Source of the DNA: Arabidopsis thaliana | Taxonomy: Eukaryota; Streptophyta; Magnoliopsida; Brassicales; Brassicaceae | Direction of reading: 5' to 3' | Assembly (NCBI RefSeq): GCF_000001735.4 | Contig: NC_003070.9 | Span: 18,771,971-18,835,970, forward strand | Length of the DNA: 64,000 nt | Shown here: piece by piece, positions 33,473 to 43,609 of the stretch | Layout: every line of letters starts with the position of its first letter | Numbering within the stretch: position 1 is the first letter of the stretch | Notes under the pieces: generated by a model | Told to the model about the DNA's origin: nothing | What the model saw: the letters and a program-made list of their open reading frames with translations, nothing else | Database searches by the model: none | Program-made: the position numbers and the translations under genes

Positions 33473-33619
33473 ATGAAGATGGACACGTATCATTTGACAG
33501 GATACATCTGCTTGGTGTTGGGCGTCCTCATCTTCACTCTTGCGTCGTGCTTGTATGGTCCTTATCTACGTCGCAAGTTATGCCCATGTTGTGAACCTAG
33601 TGATGACACTAATGCATAA
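33473..33619 (+). CDS. Very short gene, 48-residue single-pass membrane peptide
   Basis: The 49-codon frame encodes MKMDTYHLTGYICLVLGVLI, continuing FTLASCLYGPYLRRKLCPCC and an acidic end. Residues about 9-28 form one hydrophobic transmembrane segment. They are followed by a basic RRK stop-transfer, a CPCC cysteine cluster (possible palmitoylation or metal site) and an acidic tail EPSDDTNA. The frame is GC-richer than the surrounding DNA and has a TATA box at the right distance. Those features argue for a real gene even though it is very short. A MITE begins just after the stop. Family unknown. Confidence 0.6.
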   Translation: MKMDTYHLTGYICLVLGVLIFTLASCLYGPYLRRKLCPCCEPSDDTNA

Positions 33620-33620
33620 C

Positions 33621-33892
33621 TATTATTTCTTCCGTTTTATATTAGTTGTAGTTTAAAGATTTTTACTTTTTTTCAAAATAAGTGTTGTTTTCAATTTTTT
33701 ATACAATTAATAAATATATTTAATACTTTTTAATCAATTATACTTAATCATATTTTTTTATTGGTTAAATTAGTTATAATAAATAATATTTTTATATAAA
33801 AGAAGTAGATTAAATTGAAATTTTTATAATTTCTTAATATGTGTGTAAAAACCTTAAACTACAACTAATATAAAACAGAGAGAATATTATTT
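33621..33892. mobile_element. MITE with long terminal inverted repeats
   Basis: The inverted repeats are about 35 bp (33,630-33,667 and 33,845-33,884; core GTTTTATATTAGTTGTAGTT). They flank an AT-rich centre. TATTATTT occurs on both sides (33,621-33,628 and 33,885-33,892), consistent with an 8-bp target duplication as made by hAT-type transposases. Non-coding. Confidence 0.7.
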
Positions 33893-34524
33893 TGCTACTT
33901 TCAAGTTTTAACTATGTTTCTGTTACTTTTTTTTTAATTACCTATAAAATAGCAGAACAATATTTTTTGCTTCAAAATATTGTAACTCTATTCTATTTCT
34001 ACGTATTGCATTGATATTTATACGATAATACAATTTTCTTTTCAAATAGTTTGTTTATTGAAGCTGTCATTTTCTTTGGCTTTGTTTTACTTTTTCTTCG
34101 AGTTCAATATTCCATCTCACCGTTTTGTTTCTTATATATTACATGTACTACATTTTGCTCAATATTTTGATGGTATCACATCCAAGTTTTGCAAAACATG
34201 TCGTCAAATTAGAAACTTATCAAAACAAATGCAACCCCATTAATATCATTTGTATGCAAATCCTTATTTTCTCTAAAAATCTCTAGAAAACCAATCAGAT
34301 CCCTATGCCTAATATTTTCAACATGTTTTGCAATATCTAAAATTTTAAAATAAGAAAATTATTGATTATAAATTATGAGAATTATTACATTTTTACATAG
34401 ACGATTCTACCGACTTCTAATGGTTATCTTAACGCGTATAATTACATTAAAAAAAAGAGAGTTGTAGGGTAATTAATTAAAAAATTAAGAAATTAGAGTA
34501 ATCTGGGAATTGGATAGATTTCGT
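33893..34524. other. AT-rich intergenic DNA
   Basis: A 61-codon frame at 34,058-34,243 has no recognisable protein and poor composition. No other structure was seen. Confidence 0.4.
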
Positions 34525-35455
34525 GCTAGGTAATTATTTATTTTTATTTTTTTTTAAATAATAATTTTAATAAAATTCGATCCAAATGGGCTTGGGCTTA
34601 AAGTCTACAACGCAAGTGACCCAGTTACAAAAAGGGAAATCGGAAAAAAGTTCACCGGAAAAGAAAAGCGGCTCGACTCTTGTTGATCACCGTTCGCAGA
34701 GTGACCAAATCTTAGATCTGGCAAAATCAAGACTCACAACTTTGCGACCCCATCAGAAGATTGAAACAACCGGTGAAAGATTTCAGTTTCCGACCAACCA
34801 TCTCTTTCTCCCGATGCACCAACCCGCCACAAGTCTCCCAGAAAATTAGTCACCCCGACGAAGCGGTTCGACGGTGAGAAATCCCGACCTAGCAACCCCT
34901 CACACTTATAGATATCCTCGCTCTCCTTTACCGGAAACCCCTGAAATTCCAGAACCGCCGTGACTCGATCCGGACAGTCGGCTCACTCGAGACGGCAAAT
35001 CTAGAAGCTGGTGGCTCACTCATAACTACTAAATCCGACCCCCGTCTCAGCCATTGAAGACCTAGATCTTCCGCTACCCACCTGTCAAATCAACACCAAA
35101 CCCACCTTATCCCCTTCAACTTCCGCCGTAGATGCAGCTACCAGGTCGACGACTGAGCCTAAGGAGAATCAAAGCAACTCCCAACGTCCACAACCGGGAG
35201 ACCACCGCTTCAATGCTCCTCCTCCGCCAATCTAGGGCCACAACCACATTAGCGGGGAAACACCACACCCTTGTTGACGGAGAGGCACGACGACTCACTC
35301 CTGGATCACTTGCGAGAAGACTTTGTCGACGTTAAGAGCAGAACGGAACAGAAAATTCTAGATCTAAAAACCAGAAATCGCCTACAAGCGAGAGAGAAAT
35401 ACACGGTTTACGAGGCAACAATTGGGCCCGATTTTCTCAGTTTGCTAGGTAATTA
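34525..35455 (-). mobile_element. Non-autonomous retroposon with target duplication (Sadhu-like candidate)
   Basis: A 12-bp sequence, GCTAGGTAATTA, is repeated exactly at 34,525-34,536 and 35,444-35,455. Between them lie about 907 bp, markedly richer in G and C than the flanks. The left edge is T-rich on the plus strand (34,537-34,575), which is a poly(A)-like tail if the element lies on the minus strand. Short open frames within (for example 34,586-34,849) show no known domain. A 0.9 kb non-coding retroposon with tail and target duplication resembles the Arabidopsis Sadhu group. Family membership is an inference. Confidence 0.6.
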
Positions 35456-35559
35456 ATTATATGAAGTTGTGATTGATTTCGTCTCTGATAAGTAAGTTGA
35501 TAAAATTTTGGCTTAACGTTATCGCTTGTTGCATGATGTTAGTATGGAAGTTAGTAGTG

Positions 35560-35731
35560 ATGATTTTTTTGACGAAAAAATTACTATGTAATATGTAATG
35601 ATAAATATGTAATGTGTTATTAAATTTAAAGTGTTAATAAGGCCATTACATTAATCAATTATTCGGGGTATATTAGTAATTTTGACGAAATCATGAGATC
35701 TAAAAGTGGGAGCAGTTGATTGACGTTCTAG
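35560..35731 (+). promoter_or_regulatory. FAX gene upstream segment, duplicated at 32.2 kb
   Basis: The region before the FAX leader shares its GATCTAAAAGTGGGAGCAGT core and flanks with 32,150-32,345. The shared segment stops at about 35,731, some 160 bp before the start codon. It probably contains promoter sequence. Confidence 0.5.
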
Positions 35732-35890
35732 AGACCGTTGACGAAGAAACGCCGAAGCTGACTTCTTCTTCCACGCGTTCTCCAAATCCAAATGCACACT
35801 CGTATAAATTGATCGGAGACGATCTCTATCAAATCAATCTGAGATAACAAAAAAAAAACCCAGATTCCATTAACCCAGCTCGAGAATATA

Positions 35891-36795
35891 ATGCACGATT
35901 TCTGCTTCACTATCCCGTACGGGATCCTTCTGATCGTCGGAGGATTTATCGGGTATCTGAAGAAAGGAAGTATTGCATCTCTCGCCGGAGGAGCAGGCAC
36001 TGGATTGCTTGTCGTTCTCGCTGGTTTCATCAGCCTTAAAGCTTTCGAGAAGAAGAAGACATCGTTACTCGCTACTCTTCTCGAAACAGGTTTTTTTTTT
36101 TTTATCTCTCGTGATTGGCTTAGATCGAATTTTTGTTTGGATTCATTGGTCTGGGATTAGATTTTGGTGATAGGTGCCACTGGAATTCGAGTTCTTATTT
36201 GCATTTTATTCCGAAAAGGGATGACTTTCAAGCTTCAATATAGAAAAATTACCAAATTTAGACCCAAGTTAGGTGAATTCAGAACAAATTGATTGGCTTC
36301 TTTGTTGGAATCAAGAATTTGTTTTTACATGGTAGGCTCTAGCGTAAGAGTTAGATAAGCTATGCTTAATTGATGTATTGTGATCTCATAAATGAAAACT
36401 GATTCACATTTTAAATGTGGATTGTGGTTATTGTTACCATTCACTGAAAACAGAACCAAACCCAAAAACAAAACACTTACAAGGCCTCACAGTTTATCTT
36501 CTGTTTAAGTGATTATTAGTGACTGAATACTCATTTGAAAATGTCTTGTTATACAGTCATTGCAGCTGCTCTCACATTTGTCATGGGACAACGGTTCTTG
36601 CAGACTCAGAAGATTATGCCAGCTGCTTTGGTAGCTGGAATCAGGTATTTATCTTTTTTTTTTTTTGTATCTAAAGATTTAGACTTTCAAGGGCTCTCAT
36701 GAACATTTTGTCTGTATTGCAGTGCTCTCATGACTTGTTTCTACGTATACAAGATCGCAACTGGCGGCAACCACATACCACCGAAAGCTGAATGA
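35891..36795 (+). CDS. FAX5: TMEM14/FAX family membrane protein (probably FAX5)
   Basis: Three exons, 35891-36089, 36557-36644 and 36723-36795, in phase, give 119 residues, the usual TMEM14 length. The protein starts MHDFCFTIPYGILLIVGGFIG. It contains the Gly-rich signature GYLKKGSIASLAGGAGTGLL. It has four hydrophobic helices and ends with NHIPPKAE. TMEM14/FAX proteins export fatty acids or small hydrophobic molecules. The short members without a transit peptide, like this one, are thought to act in endomembranes rather than the plastid envelope. Parts of intron 2 and exon 3 have been copied repeatedly into the PMD array that follows. Confidence 0.9.
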
Positions 36796-37213
36796 TTAGT
36801 GTTATACACTCCGGTTGTCGATGAAGCTCCTCCACTGTTGAAATAAGGTATATGGATTTTAGATTTACAAATCAGGATAGTGTAGATAATACTGATTACG
36901 CTCTATAAGGGAGTTTAGTTATCTTGGTCCCTAGGTGAACATGGTTTTCCTGTAAGAATCTCTTTCATAAATCTAATTTGTATTTTCTTATGATCGAATC
37001 AGGCTGTTCCATTTACTAAGAAGCTATTAGCTCATAACTGTGTTCAAAAGATAACAATTAAAATATAAAACACTTAAAAGCAAACCAGTTCTCAAAAGAT
37101 ACTAAGCAGCAATATAAAAAGATACTTAACCTAGAGATCACAAAGGTGAGATTGATCTTTGATATTCTACTTGCATTTGACTGCTCCCTTCTTTTATCTG
37201 CTCAAAACAATAC
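36796..37213. other. FAX 3' region and first copy of the PMD 3' flank
   Basis: Contains the flank motif 'CATAACTGTGTTCAAAAGAT', then ACACTTAAAAGCAAACCAGT (37,034-37,092). It recurs downstream of every PMD copy in the array. Confidence 0.6.
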
Positions 37214-40080
37214 CTAGATCCAACGAGCTGCTTCAATTTTTCTCTGTCTCATGGCACTCCTTTCTTTCAAAGATGCCAGATTTCTCTGTGCCATAGTAAT
37301 ATGCTCTTTTAACGACAATGCCAGCACCTTCAGCTCTTCCAATCTCTTTTCGTATGAGTCATTAGCAGCATCACCCTCACCAAAATCATTCTTTCTCTTT
37401 TCTAAATCCTCTAACTGCTCATTGGATTTCGAAGTTTCATCACTTCCGAGGCCATTATCTTGAAGCCCACAATCCTGTCCTTGGCTTCCTTCCCCTACAG
37501 CGATTTGAATGTTTGACTCATCAGTTGGGCTCAGAACCACACTCTTGCATGCTCTGCTTGTTTCATCTCTATTAGTTCCTCTGGTAGCATGCTGTTGATG
37601 AGGGACTGGTTCAATGTTGTTCATTGTGTCATCATCAGCAACAACATCTTCCTTCTCAGCTTCACTACTGCACAACTTCTCATCTGAGCTCGGCTCCTCT
37701 ACTGCAATGATACCATCTTCGTGGAGCAAACACTTTGGTTGCTTGCTGCCATCATCAAACATATCTGCATTACTTTCATTTACATCAAGCTCATCATCAC
37801 AGGCTTGCCTTGTCTCTGGTGGTGACACAACAATGTCAACTACTCCTCTGTCAGCACAAAAAGGAGGTTCTGAAGAGTTGTTTTCATCAAATGGGCTCTC
37901 ATCCATATTCGTCCCTGCTCTGCTTCCAGCTTCATCGGTCTCTCCATTCCTATGCGCAATTTCTGATGGTGGTACAATTTCATCTCTTATTGAAGCAAGC
38001 TTTTGAAAAGTCCCCAAATCATTGTTATCTGCCTCAACTCTACTTATCTTACCAAGCGGTTCAGAAGCATCTCTTCCACTATTCCGTACATCACTATACT
38101 TCTTCTTATTAAGTCTCAGAAATTGAGCAATGGAGAGGTTATCATCTTCATCATTATTGTCTGAATGAACATGTGTATGACATTGACCCATATGACTCTC
38201 ATTGTTCTCACGAACTCGTTTCATGTACTTGCGTCTCTTGTCGAAATCCTCAGCTATCTTCATTCCATCTTTGCTTGTTCTGTTCACCTTAGAGCCTGAA
38301 AGAACAAAACTAGTATCACACCTATGATGTTTCTTGATTTCAATGTTTCACCTGACTCATTGTTACCGTTTTTTCGAGCTTGCTTTATGTACTGGAGTCT
38401 TTTTTCACGAGCTTGCTTCATGTATTTGAGTCTTTTGTCACGAGCTTGCTTATTGTAATTGCGTCTCTTGTTTGAATCGTCAGTTATATTCATTTCATCC
38501 TTTCTTGTTCTGTTCATCTTAGAGCCTGCAGCAACAAAATTAGTATCATCACCTATGATGTTTCCTTATTTCAATATTTCAGTTGATTCATTGTTACAGT
38601 TTTCACTAGCTTTCTTCATGTACTTGCGTCTCTTATTCTTGCTTTATGTTCTTGCGTCTTGTGTTTGTCGAATCCTGAGCATGAATTTTCATATTATCCT
38701 TGCCTTTCTTGTTCATCTTGGAGCCAGAAGGAACAAAACTAGTATCAGCCCCTAGGCTTTTTCTGTCTCTAGCTTTCAATGTTTCAGCTGATTCATTAGC
38801 ATCCTTATCCTTAGAAGAAGTCTGGAATTCTGGAAACGACCTCCTCCACCATTCGCAGAACGTTGGAGTAACACGAGGTATTGCAGAACGTGAAGGAATG
38901 AATAATGCTAAATCGTTAATAGGCTTATTGTAATCATTCCAAGCTGCCTCCTGTGAGAGGTTGTTCTGGTTAACAGCACAAGGAACATCTTGAAGCATCC
39001 CAAACTGTGAAGCCACTCGATTGGGAAAGTAATGCTCCACATTGTCAATTCCAACAAGCTGAGACACCTTAATGCATCGAGCAAAGGAGACAAATTCAAC
39101 ATCAAGATTGGGACTAGCAGGAATCCACACCGCTTTCTCGGGGTAAAACTTAGGAAACTCTCACTCTTTCTCAGTTTTTGTGTAGGGACGCCACTCAAAA
39201 CTGTCGATTTTCAAGCTATCCAGAATCTGTCTCGCATCGCTGGTTCTCTGTAAGAGGCCATGCCAAAGAGCCAATCTTGGCTCACCTTTCAGCAATGGAT
39301 TGGGTTTTACTGTAGTTCCTTGAACCTCTCCCATGTCCAAACTTGAAGCAACTTAAACAGGGCAGTGAGATCAATTCTAGCCGTACTCGTCGATTCACTG
39401 AAAGCTGTGATGTGTTTTTTTAAGAGACTTAGCTCAGCATATAAGTGTGCAAGAACAGCAAGGGCAAGAGCAATCCTAGTACCAGTTGAAAGATGAACAA
39501 CAATTGGGAAAACAGCTTTATAGAGATGATACAAGCGTGATGGAAACACAAAATAGTTAAGCCACAAGACGAGGAAAGCCACATGCTCAAGCTCATCACC
39601 ACTGTCCATGAATCTCTCCATCCATGCTACTTGTGTTACGAAATTGACTTTAGCTTTCTTAATCTTCTTCCACTCTTTATCCAGTTTCGCCTTAACCTCC
39701 TTTCCTGAGCTATCCAGAGTGGCAAAAACAGGTGAACCCAAAACAGAGAAACCTGAAAGCACCATAACATCTTCAAGTGTGACAGCTGTTTCACCCCAAG
39801 GGAAAACAAAGGTTTTGGTGTAAGGACACCATTTCTCAGCAATACCCAGAATAAGATCCGGGTTTTTAGGGATTCTGTATATGGATGCCATGACTGCTTC
39901 AAAAATGCCAGCTTCTCTCCAAGTGGGTTCATGTAAAGCAGCCATTTCTATAGCCCAAGACTCGAACTTTGTGTTTGCAAATCTCCAACCCCAGTAGGAA
40001 ACACTCTTAGACAGAGCGTTTGAGTGAAGAGAAGGAGCAGAACGGTTTTGACAAGGAAGCATAGCTTCAGATCCCTTCAT
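37214..40080 (-). pseudogene. PMD (MAIN-like) gene, array copy 1, with frameshift and stop
   Basis: The 5' part (40,080-39,310) reads through the first two thirds of the plant mobile domain (WGWRFANTKFESWAIEMAAL ... LEDVMVLSGFSVLGSPVFAT ... VWTWERFKELQ). One base is missing at about 39,309-39,311 where the paralogues have Gln-Pro-Lys, giving a TAA. Further on, a conserved Trp codon (KNWxFP) is TGA at 39,163-39,161. The frame continues 39,160-38,633, then breaks again in a region of repeated 'SGSKMNR..KDEM.I' modules (38,720-38,280). A 357-codon tail (37,214-38,287) is open. The tail is acidic, Ser-rich and ends in a short coiled coil. Splicing around the lesions cannot be excluded, but the paralogues have no introns here. 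Confidence 0.75.
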
Positions 40081-40559
40081 AGGTTTTCAAAGATGAGTTT
40101 TTGTTTTCAGAGGGAAACAAACAAATGCTGGAGAAGAAGAAGATGAAAGAGAGAGTTTTTGTTCTTTTTTTTATTTTTTTTTTTGAACCTTTGAAAAGTT
40201 TGAAAGAAAGTCTAAGGTAAAAGAAATTATGTTAATGCAGGAGCTAGAAATGTAACAGTTGCTTTTTAAGGTAATTGGAAAGTAACTATTTAGTAAAATG
40301 TCTCATCAAGGCATGCATTTAAAGTGAGCCGTGTCATGTCGAACCTATCACCAAAATCTTGTAAACCAGGCAATGTTAGGTTTTCCAATCACAAACCGGA
40401 ATTGACCAAATCAACCCAAACCTAATGATAAAACTAATATAAAAAATCTGTTAATTATTGATTCAATCATTTGATATATCACCTCTTAACCTCAGAGCAC
40501 AACTTCTCATTGTATTTCTCATCATCCAATCATTTGAATTATCAGTCTGTTACATTACT
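40081..40559. other. 5' flank of PMD copy 1
   Basis: Promoter-side DNA of the PMD copy. It includes the 'GGTAATTGGAAAGTAACTATTT' segment (about 40,270-40,291) that recurs as part of a larger repeat at 43.6-45.3 kb. No gene seen. Confidence 0.4.
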
Positions 40560-40790
40560 CATCGACGATTATAGTCTACTTCTCTGCAGTATTTTCATTT
40601 ACATCAACCTCAAAATCATCACAAATTGCACTCGACTTCATGTGGTTTTCTTTGCAGTTCTATCATCCTCTTCACTCTTTTGCTCTGTTTTTATCGAAGC
40701 AACTTTTTGACAAGGCCCTGAATCATCCTATCTACCACTTGCAATCTTATGGTTATAATATAATACACAGTCGCTTTTGTAACACCTATA
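40560..40790 (-). pseudogene. PMD tail fragment
   Basis: The plus strand contains CTGCAGTATTTTCATTTACATC followed by AACCTCAAAATCATCACAAA and TCATCCTCTTCACTCTTTTG. These match, in the same order, the antisense of the PMD tail at 63,900-64,000 and of other array copies. No frame is kept. It is a remnant between PMD copies 1 and 2. Confidence 0.6.
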
Positions 40791-40984
40791 TACACTTTGA
40801 CTTGAAAACTTCTCACATTTCTAGAAACACTAAAACTGCAGTTAACAACTTAAGCTCCATTGCAGTAAACTTATATTCATTTCTTACGAGCAAACTTACA
40901 GGCGTGTATCTGTGTGTAACTATGTATTCCCGCAAACTTTAGTCAGAACACTTGCTACTTTTTTGGTTCGAATCAAAAACTTGT

Positions 40985-41200
40985 GTTTTCGTATTGTGCT
41001 AAACAAATATACAATTTGCTCCAACTTAAGAGTTAGATAAGCTATGTTAAAAAGGTACATTAGCTTATGAAAACTGAAAATGTAATACCGAATATATTGA
41101 TGTTGACTAATGCCTAAATGTGGATTGTGGTTCTGTTACCATTTTAAACCATTGACTGTAAAGTGCAAACAGAACCAACCTTACAAGACCTCACGGTTTC
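40985..41200 (+). repeat. Remnant of FAX introns 1-2
   Basis: 'AAGAGTTAGATAAGCTATG' (about 41,026-41,045) matches FAX intron 1 at 36,345-36,365. 'AATGTGGATTGTGGTT' with ACAGAACCAA and CAAGACCTCACGGTTT (41,115-41,200) matches 36,415-36,495. The copy sits directly downstream of PMD copy 2, as the real FAX gene does for copy 1. Confidence 0.7.
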
Positions 41201-41490
41201 GTTAGTTACAAGAACCATGCTGTTCCATTTAATGATGAATCTATCTCTATAAGGAAACTCTGATCTGCAACTCGCCAAGAAACTCATAACTGTGTTCAAA
41301 AGATAATACAAATGAAACACTTAAAAGTAAACCAGTCCTCAAAACACAAATTAAACACTTAAAAGCAAACCAGTTCTCAAAAGATACTAAGCAGGAAAAT
41401 AAAAAGATATTAAACCAAGAGATCACAAAGGTGAGATTGATCTTTGATAATCTACTTGCATTTGACTGCCAAAACCAACCTCGAACACAC

Positions 41491-43470
41491 CTAGATCAAA
41501 CGAGCTGCTGCTGGTTTTCTCTCTTTTATGCTTTTCCGTTCTACCAACAATGCCACAGTTTTTTGTGTCTTATTCATACGCTCTTCTAGCGACGATGCTA
41601 GCACCTTCAGCTTCTGAAGTCTCTTTTCGTAGGAGTCATTAGCACCAAGGGGAGGATCTGAAGAGTTGTTCTCATCAAATAGGCTCACAGCCATACTCTT
41701 TCCTGCCTTGCTACCACTTCCATCTGTCATTTCGTTCCTTTTCTCTATTTCTGATGGTTGAACAGAAATAGAGCAAACACCCGTAGTACTCTCATCCTTC
41801 TTACGATCTTGCATCATGTACTTGCGTCTCTTGTTTGAATCCTCAGCTATCTTCATTTCATCATTGCTTGTTCTCTTAGAGCCTGAAAGAACAAAACTAC
41901 TATGATCACCAAACATGTTTCTTAAATTCAATATTCCTACTGATTCATTGTTACCTCTTTCACGAGCTTGTTCCATGTACTTGCGTCTCTTGTCACGAGC
42001 TTCCTCTACGCACTTGAGTCTCTTGTTTGAATACTCAGCTATAGTCATTTCATCGTTGCTTGAGCCTGAAATAGTATCATCACTTATGATGTTTAATGTT
42101 TCAACTGATTCATCAGCATCCTTCTCCTTAGAAGAATACTTGATTAATTCTGGATACGTCTTCCTCCACCATTCGCAGAACGTTGAAGTAACACGAGGTA
42201 TTGCAGAACGGGAAGGAATGTGTAATGCTAAATCATCAATAGGCTTATTATAATCATTCCAAGCTGCCTCCCGTGAGAGGTTGTTCCTGTCAACATGAGG
42301 AGAAGGAACATCCTGAAGCATTCCAAACTGTGAAGCCACTCTATTGGGGAAGTAATGCTCCACTTTCTCAATGCCAACAAGCTCAGAATCTTTGATGCAT
42401 CGAGCAAATGAGATTAATTCTTCATCAAGACTCGGAGAAACATGAACACACATCGCTTTCTCGGGATAAAACTGAGGAAATTTCCAGTTTGTCACACTTC
42501 TTGTGTATGGACGCCACTCAAAACTGTCGATTTTCGAGTTGTCGAGAATCTGTCTCACGTTGCTGGTTTGCTGTTTCAGCTTATTCCAAATAGCCACTCT
42601 TGGCTTACCTGCTAGCAACGAATTAGGTTTTGGTTGTAGTTCCCTAAATCTCTCCCATGTCCAAACTTGAACCAACATAAACAAGGCACTCAATCTAATT
42701 TCGACCCTAGGCGGAGATTTGCTGATGTGGGTTTTCAAGAGACTTAGGTCTGCATACAAGTGAGCAAGAACAGCAGGAGCAAGAGCAATCCTAGTACCAC
42801 TTGAAAGATTAACAGCAATAGGAAAAATAGTTTCACAGAGATGATGGAAGCGTGATGGCAACACGAAATAGCCAAGCCACAAGACGAGGAAGGCAACATG
42901 CTCAAGCTCACCACCACAGTTCATGAACCTGTCCATCCATGCAACTTGCGTTAGCAGATTGACTTTACCTTCTCGTTTAATCGTCTGCCATGCGTTCTTT
43001 AGCCTCTCCATAATCTTCTTTCCTGAGCTGTCGAGAGTAGCAAAAGCGGGTGAACCCAAAACAGAGAAACCTGAAAGCACCATAACGTCTTCAAGTGTTA
43101 TTGTAGCTTCACCCCAAGAGAAAACGAAGGTTTTGGTGTCGGGAGACCATTTCTCAGCAACACCAAGAACGAGATCTGTGTTTTTGTGGATCTTGTATGT
43201 GGATGCATTAACTGCTTCAAAGATCCCAGCTTTTCTCCATATGGGTTCGTGCAAAGCAGACATTTTTCTAGCCCAACGCTTGAACTTCATGTTTGCAAGT
43301 CTCCACCCACTGAAGGAAACACTGGAAGATAGATCATTTCTTTGAGGGGAAGGAGCTGAAAGAATTTGACAAGGAAGCATAGCTTCAGATCCTTCAATGG
43401 AGGTTTCAAGAGAGACAAGTGTTTTTGTTGGTGCTAGGTTGACTGTTTTCAGAGGGAAACAGGTCCTCAA
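41491..43470 (-). CDS. Plant mobile domain (MAIN-like) protein, array copy 2
   Basis: Single open frame, 659 residues, the best preserved complete copy together with copy 5. The plant mobile domain covers about residues 50-420: SGWRLANMKFKRWARKMSAL, HEPIWRKAGIFEAV, WGEATITLEDVMVLSGFSVL, ALAPAVLAHLYADLSLL, FEWRPYTRSVTNWKFPQFYP, EHYFPNRVASQFGMLQDVP. The C-terminal third is charged and Ser-rich with repeated KRRKYM-type basic patches (possible nuclear signals). It ends in a short coiled coil. PMD occurs in transposons and in MAIN/MAIL proteins needed for silencing and genome stability. The function of this subfamily is unknown. The true start may be a later Met (SEAMLPCQ). Confidence 0.85.
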   Translation of the reverse strand: MRTCFPLKTVNLAPTKTLVSLETSIEGSEAMLPCQILSAPSPQRNDLSSSVSFSGWRLANMKFKRWARKMSALHEPIWRKAGIFEAVNASTYKIHKNTDLVLGVAEKWSPDTKTFVFSWGEATITLEDVMVLSGFSVLGSPAFATLDSSGKKIMERLKNAWQTIKREGKVNLLTQVAWMDRFMNCGGELEHVAFLVLWLGYFVLPSRFHHLCETIFPIAVNLSSGTRIALAPAVLAHLYADLSLLKTHISKSPPRVEIRLSALFMLVQVWTWERFRELQPKPNSLLAGKPRVAIWNKLKQQTSNVRQILDNSKIDSFEWRPYTRSVTNWKFPQFYPEKAMCVHVSPSLDEELISFARCIKDSELVGIEKVEHYFPNRVASQFGMLQDVPSPHVDRNNLSREAAWNDYNKPIDDLALHIPSRSAIPRVTSTFCEWWRKTYPELIKYSSKEKDADESVETLNIISDDTISGSSNDEMTIAEYSNKRLKCVEEARDKRRKYMEQARERGNNESVGILNLRNMFGDHSSFVLSGSKRTSNDEMKIAEDSNKRRKYMMQDRKKDESTTGVCSISVQPSEIEKRNEMTDGSGSKAGKSMAVSLFDENNSSDPPLGANDSYEKRLQKLKVLASSLEERMNKTQKTVALLVERKSIKERKPAAARLI

Positions 43471-43609
43471 TGATATTTTATTGTTTTTCCCATTAATGTT
43501 TTAGCTCTGACTCTCAATGTGGAAAGTTTGAATAATGAAAGTTAATGCAAATAAATTTTGTTCCAAATATTATGAGCTAAAATTTAAATAAGATTTCCTA
43601 ATATTTAAG

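Noticed and set aside
37251-38112. Plus-strand Ser- and His-rich frames across the PMD tails (also at 47.3, 52.5 and 56.0 kb)
   Set aside because: They recur in every PMD copy simply because they are antisense to the conserved acidic tail.
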